Shown one piece after another: positions 42,400 to 54,900 of a stretch of DNA of 64,000 bases (position 1 is the first letter of the stretch; each line of letters begins with the position of its first letter). Both the position numbers and the translations under genes were made by a program. Below the pieces are notes generated by a model, which had not been told where the DNA came from, did not search any database, and was given only the letters and a program-made list of their open reading frames with translations. The stretch spans positions 248,001-312,000 of the forward strand of contig NC_018326.1 in the NCBI RefSeq assembly GCF_000234665.1, read 5' to 3'. This stretch comes from Leishmania mexicana MHOM/GT/2001/U1103 (Eukaryota > Euglenozoa > Kinetoplastea > Trypanosomatida > Trypanosomatidae).

Positions 42400-43614
42400 G
42401 TGTGTGTGTAGGGGGGATGTGGGTAGGGGGTGGTGGAGGGATGAGGGTCTACCTGTGAGAGTAGAGAGAGAGTGACATACAGAAAGAGGAGGAGGAGGAC
42501 AAGTAGCCAACGAAAAAGAGGAGGAGGGGGAGCTATATACTATAAGATAATATATATAAATGCCATCATCGTCCCAGTCAGAAGGGATTAGGAGAGAAGG
42601 TGGAAAAGGAACGAAAAAAAAAAACGAGAAAGAGGGAGAGAGGAGGAGGTGTAACGAGCGAACAAAGTGGGGGAGGGAGGGGAACGAGGAAATAGACCAC
42701 GCGCGAAGGAAGGAAAGAGAAAAGTGAAACGCGAGCACATGCCCGAAAAAGGAAGAGGAGAACAAACGTAGAAACAAAAAAAAGGGAGAGGGCAGGGGGC
42801 GGGAAGGAGAGGAGGAAGCGAGGCTGTCTGTGTATGTGTGTGTGTGTGTACGGGAGCAGCAGACACGAGAAAGAAAAAAAGGGAAAGGAAGCATTCGAAA
42901 AAAAAAGAAGAGATGCGCAAGCGAAGCACGACAACGAACATGGAAAGGAATGCGGGAGTGCGGCAGCGGGGTGGGGTGGGGGGGGGGGGGGCGTATGCGA
43001 TGCGCGTGAACTCTGTACCAGTACTGACGACCACGCACACCCGGCACTGGGGCGGCAGAACGCGAGAACAAAAAAAAAGACGTCCTCTCCGCCCGCATTG
43101 CGTAGGGGAGTGCCAGGTGTGAGACTAAAAGGAGGGGCGCAGGCACATGTTTGCTCATTCTAATGCGTGGCGCGTCCGAGTCCGCGCGTGGCAGCCGCCA
43201 TTGCCACCCGCTGTCCGTGAGAGTGGCGCCGGAGGCGTTGATCTCCGCTCCTCTTTTCCTCTGTGTTCTTGACGTGCGCGCGCGCAGTTTCCTCGCCTCC
43301 TCCCTCTTTTGTTTTATTATTATTATTATTTTCGGCTTCCTACCTACTCGATCGCCTCTCCTTCCCAAAACAAGCGAAACTGAGCACACAGAGAGAGAGA
43401 GAGATAGAGAGGTAGATAGATGGAGAGAGGGAGGGTCGTTTTGGTTGTGTGCAAGAAAACAAGCGAAAAGGAAAAGAGAGGAAAAGGCAAAGAGCCAGGC
43501 AAGGAGGGGCAACAAAGTATACGTGTGTGAACGGGTCATCAGCTGCTTATTTTATCGGCCCCCTCCTCCACCCCTCCCTCCCGACCTTTCTTTGGGAAGC
43601 AGAGCCGTGTACCG

Positions 43615-45393
43615 TCACGCCGCGCGCGCGATCGGGGGCACGTAGAAACCGGCTGGGTGGCACCTGAGGCTGTTGCACTTGCCGGCAAACCCGTATGGAG
43701 CTTCTGTCTTGGGCCATGAGGCCAGGTACGGGTTGTGATGCCAGCGTGTGGGGTTCGACGAGGCCTGAATCTGCGTCACGGACCGCGAAAAGCTGTTGTG
43801 GCTTGACGACATCCCCATCGAACCCTCCGCCGGCGGCGAGTTCGTCTTGTCCGAACAGTTCGATGTGCCAAGCGCAGCTCCGTACGTCAGGGCCGATGTG
43901 GGGCTACTCGCGGGGAGGCTGAGGGACACGCGAACACGGTTGCTTTTCGCTGCCGAGAAGCCATATGGGGATGCCAATGGCGAGGAGTTATTCTGTTGGC
44001 CGCTGCCGGGGAAGCTGCCCATGCTCGCGTTCATCATGTGGGGCATAACCCCAGTCTCACTCTGGAGCGGACGCTGCGGCTGCGACGCCGCCCCAACGGC
44101 ACCGATACGGTAGCCACTGAAGCTCTTTGACAGGTAGGGCACCGCAGAGGCGGCGCCAGCGCCTTCGGTGCCGTTGCTGACGTCCTCGCGCTGCGGCACC
44201 AGCAGCCGACCACTCTCAGCGGCACCAGCGCTGCCCATCAGGTACGGCCTCGACGAGCCGTGCGGACTGCCTGCGCCCCCGTCCGTCGGCACCATCATGG
44301 ACGGATCCTGGTGGTACGACATGCTGTGTGACGGCTGCAGGGAGGAGGCCGACCCGACCTTCACCATGGTCGCAACCCCAGCGGGGTCCGCCGCCATAGC
44401 GCCACCGTTGCCGAGGGACAGCTGCTGCTGCTGCTGCTGAAGGCTGATGGAGGTGAAGACAGATTGGCGAACGGGGGCGCCCGGTGTGCCCGAAGCGCCG
44501 GAGCCGCCGTGGTAGTGGGAATTCTTCACCCGGCGATCACAAGCCGTGGAAGAGGGCTCCGCGCCGTTCGTGAGACCCGCGCTGGTGGTGCTCGCCTCAA
44601 AAGATCCGGGAGCGGCGCAGTCGGCGTTGCCGTTGACGCTGCCCGTGGCCGGGGATGCCGTGAGCTGCGGGTCGGCCGTCGTGAGGTCCTTGCAAAGGTG
44701 CAGGAACTTGCACTCCTCGGCGTACCGGCACCGCCCCATCGCGTGCAGGCGGCACACCGTCGCCGCCGACGCGTCCGCAACAATCTTCTCTTCAGGGAAC
44801 CCTGTGGCTTGGTTCAGTAGGCTGATGCGCGCCGCGGAAGGGGCAATCACGACGCGCTGCTCCTCCAGTAGGCGACGCAGTCCGACCGTGTAGCTCACGC
44901 GGTCCAGCGGCGCGTAGCTTCCCTCAAAGAAGGAGCAGCCTGGAACGTAGAGCACAACGTCGTTCGCGCCGACGCTCGACTCGGCAGCCGCGGCCGCATC
45001 GGCGCTGTTTTGCTCGTTGTTCCCGTGGTGGTGAGAGTGGGGGTGGCCCAGCGAGATGGACTCGCGCAGCAGGGCATTTTCTAAGACCCCGATGTGGTCC
45101 TTATCGCCGTGAGTGGGGCAGCAGCAGGGCAGGCTATCCACCTGAGAGCGAAGTCGTTGGACTGCCTCCCAGTCGGCGTGCAGCTGGTAGCATCCCTGGC
45201 CCTTGCGGCACCGACCAGAAAGAAAGAGCTGGCAGAGCGAGGGGAGCGTGCCACGTTGTTGGGCGCGGGTTTCGAAGATGTACTGCGTCGGGATGAGGAG
45301 CTTGCGCGTCACCGGGTCCACCACCGTCATGCAGAGTTCGCCATCAGCGTTGTAGGAGATGTGGCGACCTTTGGCGGGGGCTGTGCGTGGCAT
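43615..45393 (-). CDS. CCCH zinc-finger protein, 592 aa (paralogue A)
   Basis: Two regular CCCH fingers are present: Cys54-x7-Cys62-x5-Cys68-x3-His72 and Cys214-x7-Cys222-x5-Cys228-x3-His232. Between them, at 90-100, is a Cys-Cys-Cys-x2-His-x4-His cluster. A short domain before finger 1 reads Val-Val-Asp-Pro-x3-Arg-Lys-Leu. The same order (Val-Val-Asp-Pro domain, CCCH, CCC-His cluster, CCCH) occurs in the 1151-aa protein encoded upstream at 51989-55444, so the two are paralogues. CCCH fingers bind RNA, and a post-transcriptional regulatory role is the usual one in trypanosomatids. The C-terminal 350 residues are Ser/Gly/Gln-rich, with a six-Gln run, and end in an aromatic and Pro-rich segment. 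The start at 45393 is 50 bases after a strong acceptor candidate. Confidence 0.92.
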   Translation of the reverse strand: MPRTAPAKGRHISYNADGELCMTVVDPVTRKLLIPTQYIFETRAQQRGTLPSLCQLFLSGRCRKGQGCYQLHADWEAVQRLRSQVDSLPCCCPTHGDKDHIGVLENALLRESISLGHPHSHHHGNNEQNSADAAAAAESSVGANDVVLYVPGCSFFEGSYAPLDRVSYTVGLRRLLEEQRVVIAPSAARISLLNQATGFPEEKIVADASAATVCRLHAMGRCRYAEECKFLHLCKDLTTADPQLTASPATGSVNGNADCAAPGSFEASTTSAGLTNGAEPSSTACDRRVKNSHYHGGSGASGTPGAPVRQSVFTSISLQQQQQQLSLGNGGAMAADPAGVATMVKVGSASSLQPSHSMSYHQDPSMMVPTDGGAGSPHGSSRPYLMGSAGAAESGRLLVPQREDVSNGTEGAGAASAVPYLSKSFSGYRIGAVGAASQPQRPLQSETGVMPHMMNASMGSFPGSGQQNNSSPLASPYGFSAAKSNRVRVSLSLPASSPTSALTYGAALGTSNCSDKTNSPPAEGSMGMSSSHNSFSRSVTQIQASSNPTRWHHNPYLASWPKTEAPYGFAGKCNSLRCHPAGFYVPPIARAA

Positions 45394-45442
45394 TGCTGAG
45401 CTGGGGGCGGGGAAGTCAGGACGACTGCGAGGGTTGGGAGGT

Positions 45443-45475
45443 CTGTATGAAGGGGGAAAAGAGATAGAGATGGGT
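45443..45475 (-). promoter_or_regulatory. Putative polypyrimidine tract and trans-splice AG
   Basis: The minus strand reads CTCTATCTCTTTTCCCCC then TTCATACAG, with the AG at 45444-45443, about 50 bases upstream of the 592-aa zinc-finger ATG. Confidence 0.6.
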
Positions 45476-48395
45476 GTTTCGCGCAGGTCACATAAAAACT
45501 GACGCTCAGCCCAGTAATGTCTTCAGTGGCGACCGCGTGGAGGGTGTTGGATGGGGCGGGGGGAGGATAGGGAAGAGCCTGGTGCTCAAGTAGTGCGGGT
45601 GTTGTGAAGGATGTTGTTGCTGCCTGTCTGGTTTTTTTCCTTGCCACGTTTGTGCACCACCACCAACACTACCCCCACTGGAGAGCTCTGGAGCCACAAT
45701 GGACGAGAGAGGAGTGGGGAGCACGGCAAAGGAGACTAATAATAAAACTGAAATCACGCAAGAACCAAGCGAGCACACGGAAAGAGCCTGCGAGTGGGGT
45801 GTGGGGTGGGGTGGAGGGGCTGGGCGGATTTTCCGTAGGTGGCGGCTGTGAACTTGTGGGGAGGGGGGTGGGCACCCAGAGAGAGAGAGACAGAAAAGAA
45901 TGTCAAGAGAAACAGCTCGAGCACAAACGTGGAGGAGGAAAGAGGCGCGACGGCGTGACGATGCTGGATTCCGTTTTCTCTCCGTAGTCGTGTGGCGGTC
46001 AGTAATATGGGAAAGGAGGTCGTTGGACGTTGTGGGTGTGTGGGGGGGAGGGAGGGGGTTAGAACAGGAAGTGGAGTGGGGTGTGATAGAGAGAGACAAG
46101 AAGTCGTGAAATAACGGAGAAAGCGAGCTTCGGAGGGCTACACACACTGGCACAGTCACGCAAAAAAAAGGAGAACAATCTTTTTTGGGCGCGTTCTGTT
46201 TGTTGGGGAGGAGTGGGGAGAGGAGAGGGCGTTAGTTGTGTGTGTTCCACTAGCTCTTTCAGTTGTAAGTCTTTTTTGTTTTTGTTCTTTGATGATTCCG
46301 ATGTGTTGGTGTGCTTGCGTGTGTGCGGTAGATACGGAGAGGCTGTTGCGTAACCGCGCGTGTGGTGCGATTCGAGGGAACGAAAGGAAGGTGAGGGCGA
46401 CGGAGGACGAAGGAGGAGGAAGCGGAAGCGTTGGTAGGTGACGCAGAGCTACTGGAAGAAGAGCAGAGGGAGAGAGGGAGGCGTGGGCAGCAAAGTTACG
46501 AGTCCACCACTCCAATACAAATGGCCAAGGGTGAACAGAAGGTGGCGAACAGGGGCAACGCACGCGACTCGAGCGCACCCGTGTGCGTGCGCACACATGT
46601 ATTCCATGTACTCTGTGCAACCCGCGTATCCAGGCGTTATCCTCCCCATCCCACCCACCACACCCCACACACACACAACAGCTCACCTCTTATCCCTGCG
46701 ATGGGTACGAACACGCGTTTCCTTCTGTGTGCCGCCATTGCACTGGTGCGTGCATGTGTGCGTGCGTGCGTTTCTTTTTCTTCTTGCGCTTGTTCACATA
46801 CCTCAATGCGGTCGAGATCACGACACCATAAAACACAAAGCAAATAACCCTAACAAGAAAGTAAGCAGTGGTACCTCACATGTACGTACACACAGAGAGA
46901 GAGACACAGGCAGGAAGATGAACAGACATGGCTGCATGCCCGGCGCGCAGACATAGGCATACACATCCGTCACAGGTGGTAGGAAGAGAAGAGGAAGGAA
47001 GGTGAGGCCTGAAGAAGAGCGCGCACACACACAGCGCACACTTTCCTTTTGCCGTTCTTCGCGATCGAGCCGTGGAACATAAACGAACGTACCTGACACA
47101 CATAGATACACCATACACACACACGGAGAGAGAAAATATTGAAAAAAAAAAAGCAGCGCACATGAGAAGTATGCGTACACCAGCAGTCCAATGAGGGAGC
47201 CATACATACACACACACACCTATGCGCGCACACACACAAGCGCTTTTCTTCTGCTCAGCACGACAACTTAACGCACACGGAGACGGCACGGCGTGAACGC
47301 CACGAGTACAACTGCAGCGCGCGCGAAGAAAAAAAGAACAGAAAAAAAACGCTGACGGAAGCACGAGGAGACGACGGCGAAAAGAGGATGGGAAATAATC
47401 CTCTTGTCGTTGGAGACGGAGAGAGTGGAAGAGAGGGAGGAGAGCCTCCGCGAGCCGAAAAGAAAGTCTGTACGGCTTTAGAGGAAGAAAGGCGGGTGTG
47501 ATGGGAGAGATACCCCACCCCATCCCTGCTTAGACAAGCGAACGGGAGCACATGAACAGCAATACACACGAAGAGCGGGAAAAAAAGCCTTCCCAACTTC
47601 AGGCTTGCGCCATGTCCACCGTACGAGCGTGCTGATTCCTTCTGCTTGCTCGCGTCCCTCTCCTCTCCTCTCCTCTCCACCCCTCTGCGCCGCCTTCGCG
47701 TGTAAGCGGAAGGCGAGCAAAGAAGGAGAGGGAGGGGAAAGGCAGACCACCACCCTCGCCTTTTATGTTTATCATCCCAAGGGTCCTCCCCCAGCCCATC
47801 TCCCGGTCCATAAAGAGCAGCAGGAGCTACGCGCAAGGAAGAGAGGCGAATGTTAACTACACCGGAAAATGAGAACGGCCACTCGCAACTACAGGGGAAG
47901 AGGAGGTATAGGGGGAGGGAGGAAGAGGTGGAGGGGAAAGCGCATGCATCGAGCATCAAGAGGGCAACATTAAGCACATCCAAACACAAAGAATAAAACA
48001 AATCGGTGAAACAAACACAGCAAAGGCGGGGGTGGGAGGGGAAGGGAAGAGGAAGAGATACGGCAACACACACACACACACATACACGTATAAAAATAAA
48101 GGCCCAATGGGAGGCTGCGGAGACACACAAAAAGTGGGGCACGAAAACAGCGCACGGGCGACACGAAGGGATACATAAAGGGAAGGGGGCACATGGAAAC
48201 ACGCAGATAAACAGACAGAGAGAGAGATACAGACGCACATCCGCCATGAGCAGTGTCTGCATAGACACGCGTGCCAACTAGCCCACGCAGATAGAGACAG
48301 AGAGGCACGGGCAGCCGTGGTCCGTTGTCTCCTCTTGCGGAACAAGTGAAGGCGGCCAAGTCTTCAAACACCATGGCATACCTCTCTGTTCCGTT

Positions 48396-48902
48396 TGACC
48401 CCACTCCACCCGGCCCGTCACAGGCCCCGTCGCGTGGCGCCAACCAGCCGTAAACACGCGCTGCAGCAGTGCCCTCAGCCATCCGAGCGCGGCCTCGGCC
48501 TCCAACTCCACCCGCCCCCCGCCCGCCTCGCCCGCCGCCACCTGGTGCATCCCTCGGGGTGGCGCACGCTCCCCAGCAGCACGCAGTGGGGGGCAGGACG
48601 GAATACACGCTCGAGTCACGCGGACACTCTGCCCCATCGCATAAATGATGGAAACGCGTTCACCGTCGCAGGTCGCGACGACGCGACGCCGCCCACGACC
48701 TGGCCACCCACATCAGCGTCGATAGATCGCTCTGGCTTCTCCACGTCGTACGTGCCTGGCCCTGTCACCACCGGAAGTGATTCTGCGCTTGGCAGGGACA
48801 GGGGTATGAAGGAGGGGAGGGGGAGGGGGGGCTGCTTGGTTTCCTCACAGAGCGGGGTTACTGCGCTCTGAGATGCCGCATACGGAGATGTGCCTCTCCC
48901 AC
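48396..48902. mobile_element. Family 2 SIDER-like element, copy at 48.4 kb
   Basis: About 507 bp, the same by eye as 38343-38849. It lacks about 37 bases at the left edge relative to the copies at 38306 and 62019. It ends at the same CTCTCCCAC. Confidence 0.7.
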
Positions 48903-49283
48903 TGTCATGAGGGGTAGAGGGTGAAACCCATAGAAGAAAACAACGAGATTGGTTAACCAAACAATGGCACACACACATATACACACACAGGGGCGGACGA
49001 GAGAGAAAAAATGAAGATGGGCGGGCGGCCTGGGGGAGGAGGAAGGGGAGGGGTGTCTCCGTATCCGAAGCCCAACAAAACACACAGCGACACAGCCACA
49101 GCAGAAACAGCAACAAAAAAAGGCCTGAAAATATAAATAAATATATACGACGACCGCCCCCACCCCGTCACCACCAGCCACCCAAAACAGATAAAAGCCA
49201 CAAGCGTGTGAAGCGATACTTTGCCGTGTCCGCCTACGCATGAACAAACTATTTACCCGCCTTTTTCTCGGCGAACACCCCTG

Positions 49284-49965
49284 CCACGAACAAGTCAACA
49301 CATCCACGCACATACACCGTCGCAGCGCGCCTGCCCCTGCAGCGCCACGGCTTCATCCCGGCCGTCTCGGACGAGCCGCCTGCCGTTGAATCGGGCCGTG
49401 CGCGGGGCGGCCTCTGCATGCCCCACCCCGCCCCTTCCCCGGGCGCGCGCGGCGCCACCGCCGCCACACGGAGACCCGGGTGGGCCGCACGCCTCCACCC
49501 ACGCGGTCAGCATCCGCACTGTGGCGCACGCTCCAGGGCGGCGGAGTGCCCAGCCGAAGGGGGCCCGCCGATGAGCATCTGCCGGCGCACAACGAGCTCA
49601 CAGCACGTCGCTCCGACGGGGCACAGGGGGCAGCGGCAGACACACGGCGGGGGAGGCCCATGCAGCGCCAGCGCGATGTGCGTAGCCAGGGCACTGCCTG
49701 CAAGATCATAGCGCGAAGCCACGTGTGCCTCACGAGCCCAGCAGCCTTGCTCTCCGCGTCTGGGGCGGCGGCCGCCATGTGCCTCTTGTCGCTGGCCCTG
49801 CCAGTGCATTATTAGCGTGATGCACCGCCGTCGCTCCTGGCCCCATGCCTGCCTGTGCCGCACCATCCCCCCACAGCCCGCCAGCCAGGGATGCGTTGAA
49901 GCGCACACGACCGCTGCGTATGAGGGAGGTGTATGTGTGTGTGTGCGTGCGGTGCTCCGAAGGGG
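49284..49965. mobile_element. Family 1 SIDER-like element, copy at 49.3 kb
   Basis: About 680 bp, the same by eye as 41058-41738, direct orientation, 8.2 kb apart. It lies about 2.0 kb downstream of the stop of the 1151-aa zinc-finger gene. Confidence 0.7.
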
Positions 49966-51988
49966 GGGGCAATCCCAGGTGAAAAGAGAGAAGTCATGAT
50001 AGCTCCAGGGGCTATAGATGCAGAGCTACCGGCGAAAGGCAGTGAGCAAGTGGGGTGGGGGAGGGCTGGAGAACGAGAGTGGCAGCACTGAAGAGTTTCA
50101 CGTGGTGTGGGCAACAATGGAAAAAGAAAAAAAGGATAACAAAACGCAACCAATAAAAAAACGAAGTGCGACACGTCACGCGCATCTACGGCGTTCCATC
50201 GTCAAAAAAAAAGACGAGAGCGACTTCGAAAATAAAAATAAGTAAAATAAAAATAAATAAATAATTAATGATGAGGAGAATCAAAGAAAAAAATAATAAT
50301 AATGGGCGTCAGAGAGGGAAAGGAGGGGCGTGGGAGAACCTGCACGTATGCGAGGGTGACGCGATCCACGCAAGCGCACAGATGCAGAGCAGACGCCTCA
50401 CGTAAGACACCACTTTCTTTTTTGTTGTTGTTCAAAGGTGTGATAAACAAATTCATCGAGATGAGACATCAGAGGATACTTGAGGGACTCCCTTCTAAGA
50501 AAGAAAACGAACACCTGCACAATGAGGTCAGCTGGCGTGGCAATGGGCAACCGGAACCCCGACGCGTGATTCGGCTTCCCTTCACCCACCGCACAACCCG
50601 CCGCCTCTCCGTGCGGTAATGCTAATCATCGCGCCGCGGAAGCGCAAAAAGAGCGTCAAGAAATAGGCTGCACGCATACTTTTTTTTTAATTATTTTCTC
50701 GAAAGCTTTTCTTCGACAAGAAGCAGGTAGACGCCGCAACGAAACATCCGGCAATGCCACCACCGCAAAGAGCTCACGAGCGTACAGCAGCAGCCTCGCT
50801 ATCCATTTATATATATTTATTTATAAGTGCTTGGTGTTCCCTGTTTGCCTTCCTTGTTCGTACTCTTTCCAAACAGTCTTCGCGAATATGAAGAGGCAGC
50901 GGCTCGACCTGAGCGCGCTGCGCCTCTCCCTCCCCGCTCCCACAGCCGACTCCTTCACGTAGCGCAGCACCTCCTCCTCTCCTGGCCAGCACACACACAG
51001 GAAAAAAAGAAATGTAAGGAGTCGGGGAGGAGGTAACGACGAAGAGCAGTGGGCGAGACAAGAAGTTGCACGGTGGTGCACCCACAACACACGAAAGTCA
51101 AGGCAAAAACAAAAATAAAAAAAAGTGAACATCGAAAAAAAAGAAACACACTGCGTCGCCGTCCCAACATAAAGGCAACCAGAACGAGAGAGAGGGAGAG
51201 AGAGCACACACGTGCGCACACGAGCAACTAAGAAAAAAAGGAAAGAGAAGATTCGATCGACGAGGACGCCGACACGGCAGTGAGGCGAAAACACGTTACG
51301 TATATAGACCTAGATGTAGAGAGGAAAGATTCGAACACACCCACACACATCCACCGACACAGGGCACAGGCGCATGACTCACAGGCACGGACGCATGCGC
51401 ACGCCCTATATATACATATATACATGCACATATACATAGACCCTGCACACTGATGGAGTCCCATGAAGGGGAACAGGAAGGCGAGCGACAGAAGTAGAAG
51501 CAAAAAAAAAGGCAGAAGAAGAAAGGGAGCAGAGGGCGGGGCACTGACCATCTGGAACGGAAAAAAAAAACACGCGATCCCTTTGACGATGTGTAAGACG
51601 AAAACAAACAAACAAGAGGAGGAGGGCAGACACACGCACATACATACACACACACACAGAGAGAGAGAGAGAGAAGGGCAAGCAAAAAAAAAAGAAAGGG
51701 GAGGAAAACAAATTGACCACCGCAGAAAACGGCAGAAGGAAAGAGAAGAGACGAGTGATGGGGGCATCGTGATAAGAGAGAGAGAGAGAGGGGGGGCGGG
51801 AGGGCGGGGGGAAACAAAAGAAAAAAAATGGAGATGCGAAGAGGTCCAGGTCCGTCGCATGGGGGGAGGGGGTGGGGAGATGAGATGAGCTGAGATGAGA
51901 AGGGGGGTGGGTGGGTGGCGAGTGATTCTCTGGGCGCATGTGCGAATGTGCCTGTGTATGTATGTGTATGTGTATGTGTGTAAAAGGT

Positions 51989-54900
51989 TCACGACCCGCC
52001 ACCGCCCAAGCCCTGCATAACATTAATGGGAACGAGGGAAACGCTGCCGTCTGTGTTCATCTGCTGGACGTAAATCTGCTGAGAGGTGGACTGTTGATGG
52101 TGTTGCTGAAGGCTCAAGAGTCGCTGTGGCTGCTGCTGCTGCTGCGCCAGTGATGATGGCTGGTGGCGCTGCGGTGGTGTTGTTTGGTGAGAGAGCTGAT
52201 GCTGCGGCAAGGATGGGAAGGCGCCGCCGCTGCCGCCGGCCGTCGTTGCTGTGGACGTCGGGAAAGTAGTTAAGCTGCGCGCCATGGAGAGCCCCATGTT
52301 TATAGGCGATGCCACCTCGCTTTGGCTCGGTGTCTGCGCGAGAGGGGGGCTCGCGTAGGACTGGTAGGTGCCATTGCTATGTGTGCTGAGGGTGCGCACG
52401 TGGTCGTGGCACACCGACGGCGGCGACCCAAGCAGAGAGGCCTGCAGCGGGAAAGGCCTACCGGCAGGTGTCTGCGCTTGCGGAACTTGCGGCTGCAACT
52501 TAGTAAGCGTGTAGTAGGTGCCTGCGGACGGAGCTGAAAGTGTGCTGGCGCAGGGGAGCGGCTGCATAGTCACCGAGGGCGGGGTGGAAGACTGCTGCTG
52601 CTGAGACGAGGGCGGCACGCGGCTTGCGAAAGCGTTCAGCACAGCGGTGCTAGAAGCAGGGACCGACTGCGAGAGCTGGGACAGAGAAAAGTCCGCGGCC
52701 GACACGATAGAGGAGGCAGCGTGGTTGAGACTCACCATCGCCGTGCTGGCGCCGCCGTGCATCGTCCCAGACGATGATGGAATGAGCCCGTTGCTGACCA
52801 AGTCCGCCAAAAGCGGCGGCCCGTTGCCCGGCCGTGATTGCTGCTGCTGCTGCTGCTGCTGGGCGGCCGCCACCGCGTTCGCCATGATACTGGCGAGCTC
52901 GTTTTGCAAGATCTGGCAGCAGACGTGCACAAACCTGCAGTCCGCCCCGAAGCGGCACCCACCGGGTTGGCCATGCAGGCGGCACAGCACGGATGGCTTC
53001 ACCGGCGCGCACGCCGGTTGGTCTTGCAGCACGCGCTGCAGCCCGGCCGTGTAGGCGACTCGGGTGAGAGGAACAGAAAACTGCCCGGTAATCCCCAAAG
53101 AACGCCCCTCGTACGCCGTGCGGTCCATTACGTGGCTGTTGCAATCCCCGTGCTGGAAACAGCAGCATGGCATATTTTTCGCGTCGGCGCGCAGCCGCTC
53201 CACTATGGCTGCGTCTAAGTGCACCTGGTAGCAGTTATCGCCCTGACGACAGCGGCCCAGCTGGTAGAGCAGGCATAGCGACGGTGTTTTGAGGCGGCCG
53301 TTCAGCGCCTTGGTCATTTGAATGGCGGACAGGGGCACGTGCAACTTGCGCCGCTGCGGATCGACCACGGCAATGCACCCACGGTCGTCAATGCGCTGCT
53401 GCAGCGCACTGCCGCCATGGTATGTGGCGGCCGCTGCTGGCAGCGACACCTCGCTCGCCGTCCGCATGTGGTGATGCGGCGTCGCAAAGCCCTCCGTTGT
53501 CGCCGAACTCGTCACTCGCTGGTGGTGATGCAGCATACCCAGCACAGACGAGGAGGTGTATGCCAAGAAGCAGTCCCCATTCGAGTCAGGCGAGGCTGCC
53601 CGCTCCTGCGTGTAGACGTGTTGCGGTGCGTACAGTCGCCCATGAGCCGACAGAGTCGGGGTGTGGGTGTCGGAGGAGCATGTGCTGTCAAGACTTGCGG
53701 CAGCAGGCGGGAAGCCGCCGCTGCCGCGGAAGTCCTGCAGCTGCGAGCGGCGCGCGGCTCCATCAAGGTTGAGCTTGTGCGCCACAACGGAGTTGACACG
53801 GCCACATATAACTGGACTGCCGTTACGGGCCATGGCAGGAGCGTCCAGCATGGCTGACGCGTCGCCGCTGCTGCCGCACGCCGTCACCGCAACAGAGGCC
53901 CCAGCTGTCGCAGGAGCAGCCGAGGTTTGTGAGCCCCAGTCCTCTTGTGCAGTCGGGGAGCCGTAGTGGCACAGTCGGCCGCCACCCGCAGCACCGCTGC
54001 TGTTGCTGCCGTTCTGCGAGCTGGTGCCCCGCCCTGTTGTGTTGAAGAGGTCGCGAATAGTGCCTGGCAACGGCACGTCGCTGGAGCGCTCCAACAGCGC
54101 CGATTCGAAGCTAGCAAGCACGTTGTGCAGTGTGGGCGAGGTGAGTTGCAGAGGAACCACCTCGTTGCCGTGATGACGCGCACTTGCCCCTGATCCTGCC
54201 CGCCCACTCGTGCTGACGACGCAACCAGATGGCGCCTCTCCCAGTGGAACCTCGTAAAAGCCGCTGCTGCTGCTCGCGTTGTGTGCGAGGGCGCTGCCGC
54301 TGGTGCTGCTGTTGCACATGTTGCTGCTATGGCGCCGGCTGATGCTCTGCGTGGTGTTGACACTGGCGATCAGGTGAGCGCCAGTGTTGGGGTCGTGAAA
54401 GAAGGGCGCGAGGTTCGCGATCATTGTAGTGTGGGCCACTTCTTGCTGCTGCTGCTGCTGCTTAGCTGCGGCAGAGTTCGCGGTCACATCTACACCCCTG
54501 TCGGTGTCTGCTTGAGCCTGCAAGTCGCGTGCTGACGACTTGTCTTGCGCGCAACTCAAGCGGCCAGCCTTCTTCCCCTCCTCATCCTCAGCATCGGGGG
54601 CGTCGCTATCAGTCAAGCTGGCGGCGTCTCGCACCTGCAGAGCTGCGATGAGGCTTGATATGGTACCGACGTCTACCTCTTCATAACGGACGTCTTTGTC
54701 GCCGGCGTCATTGATGTCGCCGCTGACTACGCTGTCGTTGTCGTCGTTGATTGTGTGCATGCTGCTGGAAACATGGCCGCCGCGACTGTGCGTGGCGGTG
54801 TTGGTTTCGACGCCTCCCGTCCCACCCGTAAACGATGGTCCGTAGTAGTCCATTGCAAAGCTGAGAACTCCGACAGGCCCGCCACTGCAGTAGGCGTCGC

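Larger units (their letters stand above)
35457..43614. other. 8.2-kb intergenic region downstream of the 592-aa zinc-finger gene
   Basis: No coding region that I can support in 8.2 kb, which is long for Leishmania (typically about 1 kb). It contains family 1 elements at 36657-37365 and 41058-41738 and a family 2 element at 38306-38849. Plus-strand purine-rich DNA occupies about 38880-40400 and 42400-42960. TA tracts lie at 40499-40540 and 42383-42399, and G-runs at about 37369-37380 and 42110-42121. Large minus ORFs here (for example 42355-43539) are Leu/Phe/Ser/Pro translations of pyrimidine tracts. Confidence 0.7.
45394..51988. other. 6.6-kb intergenic region between the two paralogous zinc-finger genes
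   Basis: No supported gene. It holds a family 2 element at 48396-48902 and a family 1 element at 49284-49965. Long purine-rich plus-strand stretches lie at about 47100-48300 and 50000-51900, with CA/GT microsatellites and A/T-rich DNA at about 50230-50310 and 50680-50830. Minus ORFs of 170-340 aa (for example 47255-48277 and 51228-51992) are hydrophobic, repetitive translations of pyrimidine-rich DNA. Confidence 0.7.

Noticed and set aside
42355..43539. 394-aa minus ORF
   Set aside because: Same pyrimidine-tract composition, and it includes TA and GT microsatellites.
46852..46860. CCCTAA telomere-like motif
   Set aside because: Single unit in intergenic DNA, no array; chance occurrence.
47255..48277. 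340-aa minus ORF with hydrophobic segments
   Set aside because: Low-complexity intergenic composition, overlapping shadows in other frames, no domain. The hydrophobicity comes from T-rich codons.
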